Of a stretch of DNA of 64,000 nt, positions 9,056 to 18,140 are shown piece by piece. The notes under the pieces are model-generated. The model did not search any database. It worked only from the letters and a program-made list of their open reading frames with translations, and was not told the DNA's origin. Both the position numbers and the translations under genes were made by a program. Numbering within the stretch: position 1 is the stretch's first letter; each line of letters opens with the position of its first letter. The stretch is from CAVZBW01 sp963778465. Its GTDB lineage: Bacteria; Actinomycetota; Acidimicrobiia; Acidimicrobiales; RAAP-2. The stretch covers positions 1,240,001 to 1,304,000 of the forward strand of contig CAVZUK010000003.1 in the NCBI GenBank assembly GCA_963778465.1, written 5' to 3'.

Positions 9056-10684
9056 TTGATCGAACACCGCACGCGTTCTGTCGCCGTCCTCCGACACAAC
9101 CCCGAGGGCTCGAGGCCCTTGCAACGGTCGACCCGCCTGGCGATCGGCGCCGCCCTTCTCGCCAGCGCGTTCTACTTCGCCTTTCTCCTCACGCCCAGCT
9201 ATCGAGGCGAGCTGTGGCTCTGGCTGGTCGTCGTCGCCGCCGAGGGTCTGACGATCTTCCAGGCGGTCGGGACCTGGTGGACGATCCTGGCCCACGACGA
9301 CCGGCCGGACTCGCCGGACGTCTTCGCCTGGCGGACCCGGCTCCTGGCGGGTGAGCCACCTCCGACCATCGACGTCTTCGTCACGACCTGCGGCGAGGAC
9401 CTCGACGTCATCGCCGCGACCGTGCGCGCGGCGAGGGAGATGCAGCTCGCACACCACACCTGGGTCTTGGACGACGGACGGAGCACGGCGCTTCGCGAAT
9501 GGTGCAGGGGTGAAGGCGTCGGCTACCTCCGGCGTGGCGATCGACGCAACGCCAAGGCCGGCAACGTCAACGCTGCGCTGCACAGGACCGGTGGTGAGTA
9601 CGTGGTCCTCTTCGATGCGGACCACATACCGAGCCGACGGTTCCTGATCGAGGTCCTTCCGCACATGACCGATCCACGCGTCGCGTTCGTTCAGGCACCC
9701 CAGACGTACCGCAACCGGCACAAGTTCCTCGCCCTGGGCACGTCGGAGGCGCAACGGCTCTTCTACGAGCTGATCTGTCCCGGCAAGAACCGATTCAACT
9801 CGGCCTTCTGCGTCGGGACCAACGTCATGTTCCGGCGCTCCGCCCTGGAGTTGGTCGGGGGCCTCTACGAGGGGAGCAATTCCGAGGACATCTGGACCTC
9901 GCTGCTCCTCCACGGCCAGGGCTGGAAGTCGGTGTACGTCCCGACGGTCCTCGCCCGGGGCTTGGCTCCCGAGACGGTCCCTGCGTACTTCAGCCAGCAA
10001 TTCCGATGGGCGAAGGGAGGGTTCGAGATCCTCCTCCGATCGGGGTTCGCCCGACGCCGGGGCCTCACGCTCGATCAGCGCCTCCAGTACCTGTTCACGG
10101 GGACCAACTACCTCCTCGCCATCTCCGTGCTCGTCTTCATGGTGCTGCCGTCGGCCTACCTGCTGTTCGGCCTGAGCCCCGTACGGGTGGACGGCCTCAC
10201 CTGGCTGGAGCACTACTTGCCCTTCTACGTGCTGATGATGACGGTCACCGCGCTCCAGGCAGGTGGCTTCCGGGTGACGGCGATCAGCACCAGCATGGCC
10301 GCCGCGCCCACGCACGCCCGGTCGCTGGTGGCGGTGCTGCTCGGCCAGCGCGGCACCTGGAAGGTCACGAACGTCTCACGGAGAGCGGACCCGCTCGAGC
10401 AGGTGATCCCCCACATCCTGCTCCTGGCGCTCAACGTCGTCTCGATTGTGGTGGGACTCGTGGTCATGAAGAACCTGGGTGCCACCGTGCTGTCCGTCGT
10501 CTGGGCGTCGATCTTCGTCCTGCTCCTGGGTCGTGTGGTCTTGGAGGCGATCTGGCCCGACAACACCTTCGGGGTCCGCCGTGCCACGCGCGGTCGCCGG
10601 CTGCAGCCGGCCGCGGCCGCCGACGGTGGCAGCGCCTCGAGCGCCGTACCCATCGCCACCCGCGGCGAGGTGGTCTCGAGGTGA
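9056..10684 (+). CDS. Processive GT2 glycosyltransferase, cellulose-synthase-like
   Basis: 542-residue membrane protein. The order is two N-terminal membrane helices, a cytoplasmic GT2 domain, then several C-terminal helices. The BcsA-type signature is complete: LDDG (about residue 140), FDAD (about 186), SEDIWTS (TED equivalent, about 276) and QQFRW (Q(Q/R)xRW, about 315). This pattern is specific to processive beta-glycan synthases. The start is a TTG at 9056. It overlaps the HlyD-like gene by 4 bp (GTGA). No PilZ domain or BcsB is visible, so this is probably a non-cellulose exopolysaccharide synthase of the Alg8/CsLA kind. Confidence 0.9.
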   Translation: MIEHRTRSVAVLRHNPEGSRPLQRSTRLAIGAALLASAFYFAFLLTPSYRGELWLWLVVVAAEGLTIFQAVGTWWTILAHDDRPDSPDVFAWRTRLLAGEPPPTIDVFVTTCGEDLDVIAATVRAAREMQLAHHTWVLDDGRSTALREWCRGEGVGYLRRGDRRNAKAGNVNAALHRTGGEYVVLFDADHIPSRRFLIEVLPHMTDPRVAFVQAPQTYRNRHKFLALGTSEAQRLFYELICPGKNRFNSAFCVGTNVMFRRSALELVGGLYEGSNSEDIWTSLLLHGQGWKSVYVPTVLARGLAPETVPAYFSQQFRWAKGGFEILLRSGFARRRGLTLDQRLQYLFTGTNYLLAISVLVFMVLPSAYLLFGLSPVRVDGLTWLEHYLPFYVLMMTVTALQAGGFRVTAISTSMAAAPTHARSLVAVLLGQRGTWKVTNVSRRADPLEQVIPHILLLALNVVSIVVGLVVMKNLGATVLSVVWASIFVLLLGRVVLEAIWPDNTFGVRRATRGRRLQPAAAADGGSASSAVPIATRGEVVSR

Positions 10685-11691
10685 CCGATCTCTTCTTCGA
10701 GCAGCAGGGTGCGCCGGGCACCGACGGAACCACGCCGAGGGAAGGCTGTTCCAACGGCCATCCGAGCCACCCCGACTACAGCTTCTGCCCGTACTGCGGC
10801 GAGCCGGTGGCCGCCGGAGCTCGCCGTGCCACGCCCCCGGAGCCTCGAGACTCGCCGGAGCTCACCCTCGAGAGGATCGCCGGCTCGCCGTCGCCTCGGC
10901 GTGTGGTCCCCCCCCTGCACCTCGACCAGGAGGACGGGACCGAACCGATCCACAGCCCCCCGGCGCCTCGTCCCGGGTCCCCCCGTCGCGCCCGGAGGGC
11001 TGGGCGGCGCCTCACCACCATCGCCGTCCTCGTGGCGCTCGTCGGGGCGACGGCCTACGGAGGGTACCGGATCGTGCAGTACCGGCTGCTCGGCAACCAA
11101 TGGATCGCGGTCGGTGACGTGAGCCTCACCGCGACCCCGATCTCGGTGGGCACCTCGACGGGAGGCGTCGTCTCCGCCATCGACGTCAACCCCGAGCAGC
11201 GCGTCGCCAAGGGCCAGCCGCTGGCCAACGTGGTGACCAGCGTCCTCGACCCCAAGGGCGTCCCGGTGAGCGCGTCGAGCACGATCGTGGCCCCCGAGGG
11301 CGGCATCGTCACGAGCGTCGATCGGAGCGCCGGCAGCGTGGTCACCTTCGGCCAACCCATCCTGACCATGTACGACCCGGGCAAGCTCGATCTGGTAGGC
11401 GCCGTTGCGCCGCAGGAGCTGGCCAGCATCCGCTTGGGGATGACGGCGCAGATCTCGGGGCCCGGACTGAACGTGCCGCTCGCCGCCCGGGTGACCCGGG
11501 TCGAGCCCGTCGTCGGCAACGCGCCGCCGGCCACGTCGTCCCAACAACCGGCCTCCTCCAACCTCAGCCTCGTCCTGACCCCCGTCAACGAGTCGGCGGT
11601 GGCGGACCTGCTGCCCGGGCTCGTGTTCTCCGCCAGGATCGACGCCCGGAGCGGTGGCGACCACGCGCCGACGGGCGCCCAGGTGGGTTGA
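10681..11691 (+). CDS. HlyD-like membrane-fusion protein with zinc-ribbon N-terminus
   Basis: 336 residues from a GTG overlapping the glycosyltransferase stop. A possible zinc ribbon (C23, H26 or H29, then CPYC at about 36-39) opens the protein. A disordered Pro/Arg stretch and one membrane helix (about 104-125) follow, then a biotinyl-lipoyl-type hairpin (GGVVSAIDVNPEQRVAKGQ) and a beta-barrel adaptor region. This is the layout of periplasmic/extracytoplasmic adaptor proteins such as Alg44 or HlyD. Translational coupling suggests both form one polysaccharide synthesis/export complex. The cytosolic zinc ribbon in front of the helix is unusual. Confidence 0.8.
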   Translation: MTDLFFEQQGAPGTDGTTPREGCSNGHPSHPDYSFCPYCGEPVAAGARRATPPEPRDSPELTLERIAGSPSPRRVVPPLHLDQEDGTEPIHSPPAPRPGSPRRARRAGRRLTTIAVLVALVGATAYGGYRIVQYRLLGNQWIAVGDVSLTATPISVGTSTGGVVSAIDVNPEQRVAKGQPLANVVTSVLDPKGVPVSASSTIVAPEGGIVTSVDRSAGSVVTFGQPILTMYDPGKLDLVGAVAPQELASIRLGMTAQISGPGLNVPLAARVTRVEPVVGNAPPATSSQQPASSNLSLVLTPVNESAVADLLPGLVFSARIDARSGGDHAPTGAQVG

Positions 11692-11726
11692 CTGCTCCTA
11701 CGACGGAAGTCGTGGGATTCTGGGGC

Positions 11727-12948
11727 TCAGGCCGCCAGGGTCCCCGCAGGGACTCCGGTCTTACTGCCGTCAACGCCCACACCGGTACAGCCCAGCCGGT
11801 TGCGAGGGTGGCCCGGATTGAGGTTCCTTGCCGCATTGCGGTCCCGATCGAGAACGAGACCGCAATCTTGGCAAGTGAACACTCGGTCCGAGAGCTCGAT
11901 GCGGGGCTTGGCTCTCGTCCCGCAGGATGAACAGTGTTGGGTGCTGCCACGAGCGGACAGCACCACGATCCCCGCCCCGGCCTTCGTGGCCTGCCATTCG
12001 AGGACAGCGCGGAACTGAGCCCAGCCGGCGTCGGCGATGGAGCGGTTGAGACCGGCCTTTCGCCGACCTCGACCCCGGTGCCGCCATCGGCTGCACGGAC
12101 AAGTCCTCGACACCGATCACGTCGTAGGCCGAGACGAGGAAGCGAGCCGCCTGGTGGTGGAAGTCCCGGCGCTGGTGGGCCACTCGAGCTTCGATCCGAG
12201 CGAGCCGGGCTCCGGCCTGAGCGCGGTTCGCCGAGCCCTTCTGCTTGCGGGCAACCGCCCGCTGGCTGCGGGCCCGGGCCTTGGCCGCCCGGCGGGCGAA
12301 GCGGGGATTGACCACGTCGGTCGAGGGATCCTCGGTGGTAGCGAAGGTGGCAAGCCCGACGTCGAGTCCCGTGGTCTTGCCGGTCGGCAGAACCGGTTGG
12401 CAAGGGAGCTCGAGGCGGACGACGAAGCTCGCCCAGTACCGGCCAGCCCGGTCCCGAAAGATCGTCACGCTCGAGGGAGCGGTCGGCAGGGGCCGGGACC
12501 AGACCACCCGCAGCGACCTGCGTCCCTCGGCCGTTGCGATCTGCAGTCGGTCGCCGAGGTGGCCGAGCCCGGTGCCCGACACCGTGAACCCGTTCTTCGT
12601 CCAGCGAGCGGTGGCGTAGCACCGGCGCTTGGCCTTGAAGGCCGGGCGTCCGGCCGGGTTGGCCTTGTCGAAGAAGGCCCTGATCGAGCGGTAGAGGTCG
12701 CGCAGCACCTACTCCTGGGGGTTTTGAGGCTGGGCCCGGAGCCAGTCAAGGGCCTTTCTCCGTGCCGTCAGGGCCTTTGAGGCCTCGGCGTAGAAGACGT
12801 GGTGGCGCTCGTTCCTCCAACCGTCGGTCCGGTCGCCGAGCGCTCGGTTCCACACCGTCCGGCAGGCGTCATAGACGTCGCTCAGGAGCCGTCGGTCGGG
12901 GTCGGAAACCCGGAGCCGGTAGTTGTAGCGGACCTCGGCTGTCGTCAC
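11727..12948 (-). pseudogene. tnpB: TnpB RNA-guided nuclease, in-frame stop plus frameshift
   Basis: Read from GTG 12948. After about 78 codons a TAG at 12711-12709 interrupts, and the same frame then continues from 12708. A second lesion near 12058-12061 (one extra base) moves the C-terminal third to another frame ending at the TGA 11729-11727. Reassembled, the RuvC residues are all present: Asp in GLDVGL, Glu in GVEDLS and Asp in LDRDRNAARN. The zinc ribbon CSSC...CQDC is also intact. It was therefore a catalytically complete TnpB before decay. The flanking 3' side (below 11727) is where an omega-RNA end would lie. Confidence 0.85.
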
Positions 12949-13080
12949 TCAGGCCGCCTACCTCTGGCTGTAGCGATGGACGTCCTCGAGGGGCGTGTTC
13001 GTCCGGGAGTACCTCACTAGCGCCACGGTGGCATGTGGGTGTAACCGGATCGGGCCTCCGGCCCGAACGGGGCTCTGGCT

Positions 13081-13100
13081 CCCACGGCTGAAGCCGTGGG
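13081..13100. repeat. Perfect 9-bp inverted repeat, element end
   Basis: CCCACGGCT and AGCCGTGGG flank a 2-base loop. It lies upstream of the tnpB start and resembles the subterminal hairpins of IS200/IS605 elements. No other gene explains it. Confidence 0.6.
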
Positions 13101-13141
13101 CTTCCCGCCCCACACCCCGGTTCGGTGATCGGAGGGTCGGA

Positions 13142-13480
13142 TCAGGGCTCTGGGGCGCTCCGCAGGTCGGCCGAGGGCGACACGTGGAACCGGAGGAAGC
13201 CGCACTTCGCGCAGGCGAACGCCACCCCGGAGATCCGCTGGAGGGTCTGGCCGCCGAGGCCGTCGTCCTCGCCGTCGGCCTCGGGCCCCTCGATCTCCAC
13301 GGCCACCATCATGAGACCGTCGACCACACTGCTCCCGTTCCACTCGGTGGCGCCGCAGCACGGGCAGACCGGCGTGGGGGCGAGCTCCTCGACGCGGGCG
13401 AGCGCGTGCTCGATCGTGTCCTCGCCTATCTCCGGCTCGACGCCGGGAGGGTCATCGCTCATCGCAGGAGGGTACGACAC
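13142..13480 (-). CDS. Small zinc-ribbon protein
   Basis: 112-residue acidic protein (or 106 from the second ATG). CPCC near residue 39 and CAKC near residue 90 form two knuckles of a split zinc ribbon around a beta-rich middle (VVDGLMMVAVEIEG). No catalytic motif is visible and function is unknown. It is divergent from the cyclase gene, 65 bp apart, and sits beside the IS remnant. Confidence 0.6.
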   Translation of the reverse strand: MSYPPAMSDDPPGVEPEIGEDTIEHALARVEELAPTPVCPCCGATEWNGSSVVDGLMMVAVEIEGPEADGEDDGLGGQTLQRISGVAFACAKCGFLRFHVSPSADLRSAPEP

Positions 13481-13545
13481 CGAGAGACCGGTCTCGGCGT
13501 CGTCCGGACACGGCCCTGCCTCGAGCGCATGGATAGTGTGCGACC

Positions 13546-14493
13546 GTGGCCGTCACCACCGAACCCACCCCCGAGGAGCTCGATCGGCTCTACGTCTCGC
13601 TGCGCAACTGGGGCCGCTTCGGTCAGGGCGACGAGCGCGGGACGCTGGCACTGCTCACCCCGGACCGTCGTGCCCACGCGGCGAGCCTGGTCCGCTCCGG
13701 GGAGACCGTGAGCCTGGCCCACGACCTGGCCTCTGCCCCGACCCCCGAGCAGCCCGTCCCCGGGCAGCACCACATGCTGGCCGGGGGGGACGCCCGCGAC
13801 ACCGGCGGGCTTCCCGGGTACGAGGCGACGCGTGACTACGTCGGCGGCGACATCCACGGCCTCGGCACCACCCACCTCGACGCCCTGTGCCACATCTTCG
13901 TGGCGTCGGAGATGTGGAACGGGGACCCACCCGAGATGGTGCTCAGCACGGGAGCGCTTCGCAACAGCGTGATGACGGTCGCCGGCGGCGTCACCGGCCG
14001 GGGCGTGCTCCTCGACGTGCCGAGGGTCCGGGGGGTGCCCTACCTCGAGCCCGACGACGCGATCGGGGTGGACGACCTCGAGGCGGCCGAGCGTGCCGAG
14101 GGTCTCTCGGTCGTCACGGGGGACCTGCTCGTCGTGGCGACGGGTCGCGACGCTCGGCGTCGGGCGCAACGAGGAGGGCTCAACCCGTTCGCCGAGGGTT
14201 TGGCGGGGCTCCACGCGGAGACCCTGCCGTGGCTCCACGAGCGCGGGGTCTCGGTGCTGATCGGCGACGGAATCTCCGATCGGATGCCGGCGCGGGGCAC
14301 CGACCGGTGGCCTTTCCCGATCCACCAGATCGGGATCACCGCCATCGGTCTGCACCTCGTCGACAACGCCCGGCTGGACGATCTCCTGGTGGCGTGCGCC
14401 GCTGCCGGCAGGTGGGAGTTCCTCTTGACGCTGGCCCCGTTGCGGATCCCGGGAGGAACGGGCTCGCCGGTCAACCCGATCGCGTTGCTCTGA
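13546..14493 (+). CDS. Cyclase family protein (kynurenine-formamidase fold)
   Basis: 315 residues from a GTG. The metal-binding cyclase signature is visible as HGLGTTHLDALCH (about residues 105-117), the HxxTHxDxxxH pattern of PF04199 amide/ester hydrolases. DGISDR and HQIGI near the C-terminus are other family positions. Members hydrolyse N-formylkynurenine, isatin or lactone-like substrates; nothing here picks one. It converges on the aldolase pair with a 7-bp gap. Confidence 0.85.
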   Translation: MAVTTEPTPEELDRLYVSLRNWGRFGQGDERGTLALLTPDRRAHAASLVRSGETVSLAHDLASAPTPEQPVPGQHHMLAGGDARDTGGLPGYEATRDYVGGDIHGLGTTHLDALCHIFVASEMWNGDPPEMVLSTGALRNSVMTVAGGVTGRGVLLDVPRVRGVPYLEPDDAIGVDDLEAAERAEGLSVVTGDLLVVATGRDARRRAQRGGLNPFAEGLAGLHAETLPWLHERGVSVLIGDGISDRMPARGTDRWPFPIHQIGITAIGLHLVDNARLDDLLVACAAAGRWEFLLTLAPLRIPGGTGSPVNPIALL

Positions 14494-14500
14494 GCGCCGC

Positions 14501-15199
14501 TCACCCCCCGAGCCGGTTCCAGAGGTCCGGGTCCGAGCGGGCGAGGCGCTCCCAGTTGGCCTCCCACATGTGCTCGAGGTACAAGAGTCGGTAGGCCCCC
14601 TTGCCCCGGGCGATCTCGTCCGGGGCGATCTCGCTCGCACCGGCCGCCTCGGACTCGAGATGGATGCGTGCGCTCTCCTCGAGCGTGACGGCCTCGACGG
14701 TGGCCCGGCGGAGCGAGTCCGAGGCCACGATCGCGCCGTGGTTCTTGATGAGCACGACCCGCCGGTCGCCGAGCGCGTCGACCACGGAGTGGTGGGGCTT
14801 GCGCCCGTCGTCGGCATACGTGGCCTGATCGTCGTGGAAGAGCACCGCGGAGACGTCGTACATGCCGACGGGCCGCCCCGTGCCCGAGAGCACGGTCACG
14901 TAGTGCGAATGGAGGTGGATGATGGCGTTGACGTCGGGTCGCTCCGCGTAGATGCGGGCCAGGGTGCCCATGGCCGCCGGGAGCTTGAACCGCCCCTCGA
15001 GCACCTGGAGGTCCTGGTCGACCAGGGCGACGCGGTCGGGCGTGGCCTGATCGAAGTACTCGTAGGCGAAGACCCAGAAGGCGCCGGCGTCACCCTCGGC
15101 CCGCGCGCTGACCTGGCCTCCGACGTTGGAGGCGCAGCCCTCCCGGCTGAGGACCCGGGCCGCCGCGGCGACGAGGAATCGGGGGTCGTCGGCATCCAC
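14501..15199 (-). CDS. Class II aldolase/adducin family protein
   Basis: 232 residues from GTG 15199, chosen because GAGGT sits 8 bases upstream and the family homology begins there; the frame is open further upstream but gives Arg/Cys-rich shadow sequence. Zinc-site features are HLHSHY (HxH) in the middle and KNHGAI. Members of this non-sugar branch cleave or decarboxylate hydroxy acids. It is a tandem paralog of the next gene: CASNVGGQVS/CDSDVGGHVS and VVLIKNHGAIVASDS/VVLMKNHGAIVASDS match closely. Confidence 0.8.
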   Translation of the reverse strand: MDADDPRFLVAAAARVLSREGCASNVGGQVSARAEGDAGAFWVFAYEYFDQATPDRVALVDQDLQVLEGRFKLPAAMGTLARIYAERPDVNAIIHLHSHYVTVLSGTGRPVGMYDVSAVLFHDDQATYADDGRKPHHSVVDALGDRRVVLIKNHGAIVASDSLRRATVEAVTLEESARIHLESEAAGASEIAPDEIARGKGAYRLLYLEHMWEANWERLARSDPDLWNRLGG

Positions 15200-15242
15200 T
15201 TCCTGCGACCTCGCTTCCGTCGCCTGTCTCCGGCGCGCGGTC

Positions 15243-16004
15243 CTAGCCGCGCACGGCGAGGCGGCTCGGGCCGCTCGCTTGCTCGGCCCATGCGAACAGG
15301 TCGGGGTCGGACCGCCGCAGCCGCTCCATGTTGGCCGCCCACATCTGGGGGAGGTAGTGGCGGCGGTACATCGTCTTGCCGTTGCGCACCTCGGCGTCGA
15401 GGATCTCGGTGCCACCGACGGCCTCGCACTCCAGGTGGAAGCGCGCGGCCTTCTCCAATGTGATGGCCTCGATGGTGGCGTTCTCGAGGGAGTCCGACGC
15501 CACGATCGCGCCGTGGTTCTTCATCAGCACCACCCGTTTGTCCCCCAGCGCGTCGACGACCGACAGGTGGCTCTTGACGCCGTCGTCGAAGTAGGTCGAC
15601 TGCTCCTCGTGGAAGAGGACGGAGTGGACGTTGTACATGCCGACCGTCCTTCCCTCGACGGAGGAGAGCACGGAGACGTAGTGCGAGTGGGTGTGGACGA
15701 TGGCCTGCACGTCGGGCCGCTGCCGATAGATCAGGGCGTGGAAGTTGACGGCGGGCGACATGGCGAGACGCCCTTCGAGCTCTTGGAGGTCGAAGTCGAG
15801 CAGCGCGACCCGATCTGGCGTGGTGGTGTCGAAGTACTCGAACCCGGTGACCCAGAAGGCCCCGTCGTGCTCGGCCGACCGCACGCTCACGTGGCCGCCC
15901 ACGTCAGAGTCGCATCCCTCCCGGTACAGCATGCGGCGCGCCGCCGCTATCCGAAAGCGGACGGACTGCTCGGCGAGGATCGGGTCGGGCGAGATCTCGG
16001 TCAT
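15243..16004 (-). CDS. Class II aldolase/adducin family protein (paralog)
   Basis: 253 residues from ATG 16004, which overlaps the stop of the upstream amidohydrolase in TGATG. Metal ligand motif HTHSHY and KNHGAI are present, and the N-terminus FRIAAARRMLYREGC is family-typical. With the paralog 43 bp downstream and the amidohydrolase upstream it forms a three-gene operon. Tandem duplication followed by divergence is likely: about half of the aligned positions look identical by eye. Substrate unknown; the amidohydrolase partner suggests a catabolic aromatic or hydroxy-acid route. Confidence 0.85.
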   Translation of the reverse strand: MTEISPDPILAEQSVRFRIAAARRMLYREGCDSDVGGHVSVRSAEHDGAFWVTGFEYFDTTTPDRVALLDFDLQELEGRLAMSPAVNFHALIYRQRPDVQAIVHTHSHYVSVLSSVEGRTVGMYNVHSVLFHEEQSTYFDDGVKSHLSVVDALGDKRVVLMKNHGAIVASDSLENATIEAITLEKAARFHLECEAVGGTEILDAEVRNGKTMYRRHYLPQMWAANMERLRRSDPDLFAWAEQASGPSRLAVRG

Positions 16005-17348
16005 CAATACGCCTCCGGGTCGTCTTGCACCGCAACGGGCACGGGGTGGCCAAAGAGCGTGGCGGCGTTCTCCCACGTGAGCTTGCGCACCTCGTCCGCG
16101 GGGAGATGGCCGATCTGGCTTCGGAGGATCTCCTGGCTGTCGGGCCACGTGCCGTCCTGGTGCGGGTAGTCCGTCTCGAGCACGACGTGGTCGATCCCGA
16201 TGCGGTGGCGGTGGTCGAGCCCGCTCGGGTCGTCGATCGCGCAAAACCAGAAGTTACGTGCCAGCACCTCGCGGGGCGTGAGGTCGATCCCCTCCCATGT
16301 CCCGTACATCTGCTGGTACCGGCCGACGTGGTCCAGCCGGTCCATCAGCCCGGCGACCCATCCGACGCCCCCTTCGGAGAGGCAGATCTTGAGCTCGGGG
16401 AAGCGGACCGGTAATCGCGAGTAGAGCCAGTCGACGGCGGCGAACATCGCCCAGCCGAAGAAGAGCACGCCGATCGTGTCGCTCGGCAGCGTCAGAGGAC
16501 GTCGTCGGAGCGGTCGACGACGACCCGGCATGGAGGCACACCACCGTCCCGGTGTCGGCGCACGCCTCGAGCAGGCGGTCCCAGTAGCCGGTGTGGAGCG
16601 ACGGGAGCCCGAGGCGCTCCGGCAGCTCGGGAAAGGTGACGGCGCGAAAGCCATGCTCGGCGTTGCGCCGCACTTCGAGGGCGCCCATCTCGGGATCGAG
16701 CAGCCAGGGCAGCTGGCAAGGGATGATACGCCCCGGGTGGGATCCCGCCCACTCCTCGAGGTGCCAGTCGTTGGCGGCCCGGACCACCGCCAGCGCGAGC
16801 TGCGGATCGCTCACGCCGAGCTGGTATCGCTGCCCGGCGAAGCCGGCGAGGGAGGAAGGGAAGTTGAGCGAGGCGTACACGCCGTTGATGTTCATGTCCG
16901 CGATGCGAGCGTCGATGTCCCAGGCGCCACGGCGCATCTCGTCGAATCGCGCCGGCTCGAAGGAGAGCTCGTCGACTGGCCGGCCGACCACCGCGTTGAG
17001 CCCGACCTTGTAGTGGCGGTTGCCGTCGTAGGACCAGTACTCCATCCCGTCGTCGTCCTCGAGGACCCTCGGAGCGAGGTCGGCGTACCGGGCGGGGACC
17101 CTCCCCTCGAACAGGCGAGCCGGCTCGACCAGATGGTCGTCGACCGAGATCAGGGTGCACCACCGGGCCCGCCGCGCTGGCTCGGGCAGGAACGTCGCCC
17201 GCTCCGGACGCCCCTCTCGCGCCGCCCGGGTGGCGAAGAACCCCGGACGGCCCTCGAGCGCATCGAAGCTGATCCCCGCCCCTGCTGCCACAGCCCAAAG
17301 GTAGCGGTCGACGTGGCCGGTCGCCCGAGGCAGGCTGGAGCCGTCCAT
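16004..17348 (-). pseudogene. Amidohydrolase_2 family enzyme, frameshifted
   Basis: From ATG 17348 the protein has SVDDHLVEP (metal DxH-like motif), VCLHAGSSS in mid-protein and, after a frame change at about 16494-16502, the family C-terminus: LSEGGVGWV, then LETDYPHQDG with the metal-binding Asp, ending at TGA 16006-16004. About 440 residues if repaired. The family (PF04909, ACMSD/LigW-like) decarboxylates or hydrolyses aromatic acids. At the break the bases CCTCTGACGCT occur once, whereas two copies would give the family-like SSDAPLTLPSD. An 11-bp repeat collapse is thus a plausible cause. It heads the aldolase operon. Confidence 0.75.
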
Positions 17349-17369
17349 CGGGGAGGAGAGTGAGCGACC

Positions 17370-18083
17370 GTGGCCACCAACTCGCACGAGAAGACCCGCC
17401 GAGCCCTGCACCGGGTGGCGGCTCACGTGCTCGCCCGCCGTCGCTACGAGGTCTCGGGTCGCTTCGGCCTGCGAGCCAGCCCGGGCGGCATCGCCACGCC
17501 GGCGTTTGGCGAGGAGCCCGAGGCCATCCGCCTCTCGGGCGTCTGGTTGGTGCGTGAGCTCGGGGGCCTGAGCGCCGTCACGGCCGTCTCGGGGGCGACG
17601 CTGCGCGACCTGGTCGGGTTTGCGGGGGCCGACGTCGACGCACCGTTCTCGGCCGGCGAGGCGACGCCGCCGCTCGGAGACCTCGACGCGCCCATCGAGT
17701 TGGACGCCTCCGCCGCCGGAGCCATCGCCCAGTGGTTCGGGTTCGGATGGCGCGTCCTCGACGAGGTCCTGGTGTCGCTGCCGGCCTCCGCAGAGCCGGG
17801 GACCACCCAGCTGTGGCCCGAGCACTTCGACTCGGCGACACACGTCGGCCTGCCCTCGGGGAAGCGGGTCAATCTGGGGTTCTCGGCCGGCGACGGGTAC
17901 GAGCCCGAGCCGTATCTCTACGTCGGGCCCTGGACACCCGACCGGCCGGGGGACCCCGAGTACTGGAACGCGCCCTTCGGCGCGTTGATGCGGTCCTCGG
18001 AGATCGGTGCCGGCGCGGACGCCCCGCGCCGCTGCGTGGACTTCCTCCTCGCCGGGCTGACCAACGCCTCGCAGACGCCGTGA
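17370..18083 (+). CDS. Uncharacterised 237-residue protein
   Basis: GTG start at 17370 with GGAGGAG about 12-18 bases upstream. Soluble, no signal peptide or membrane helix. The N-terminal half has Ala/Arg-rich helices (ALHRVAAHVLARRRYE); the C-terminal half contains PEPYLYVGPW and WNAPFGAL. I do not recognise a family. It diverges from the amidohydrolase by 21 bp, so the two promoters overlap the start regions. Confidence 0.6.
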   Translation: MATNSHEKTRRALHRVAAHVLARRRYEVSGRFGLRASPGGIATPAFGEEPEAIRLSGVWLVRELGGLSAVTAVSGATLRDLVGFAGADVDAPFSAGEATPPLGDLDAPIELDASAAGAIAQWFGFGWRVLDEVLVSLPASAEPGTTQLWPEHFDSATHVGLPSGKRVNLGFSAGDGYEPEPYLYVGPWTPDRPGDPEYWNAPFGALMRSSEIGAGADAPRRCVDFLLAGLTNASQTP

Positions 18084-18140
18084 CCGGACCGGCACGAGAC
18101 GGCGGCGGAGCGTCTCACGACTGCGACCTCGCGAGCGGTC

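Larger units (their letters stand above)
11695..13100 (-). mobile_element. Degenerate IS200/IS605-type element (tnpB only)
   Basis: Bounds are approximate. They run from a small hairpin past the tnpB stop (11700-11713) to a perfect 9-bp inverted repeat (13081-13100, CCCACGGCT-GA-AGCCGTGGG). Such subterminal hairpins mark IS200/IS605 ends. The only gene is a broken tnpB; no Y1 transposase tnpA is seen. The motif CTCAGGCCGCC occurs at 11726-11736 and again at 12948-12958, exactly at the stop and start ends of tnpB. The element is presumably immobile on its own. Confidence 0.65.

Noticed and set aside
11695..13100. CRISPR array or active transposon
   Set aside because: Only two unrelated short inverted repeats and one broken tnpB; no regularly spaced repeats and no tnpA.
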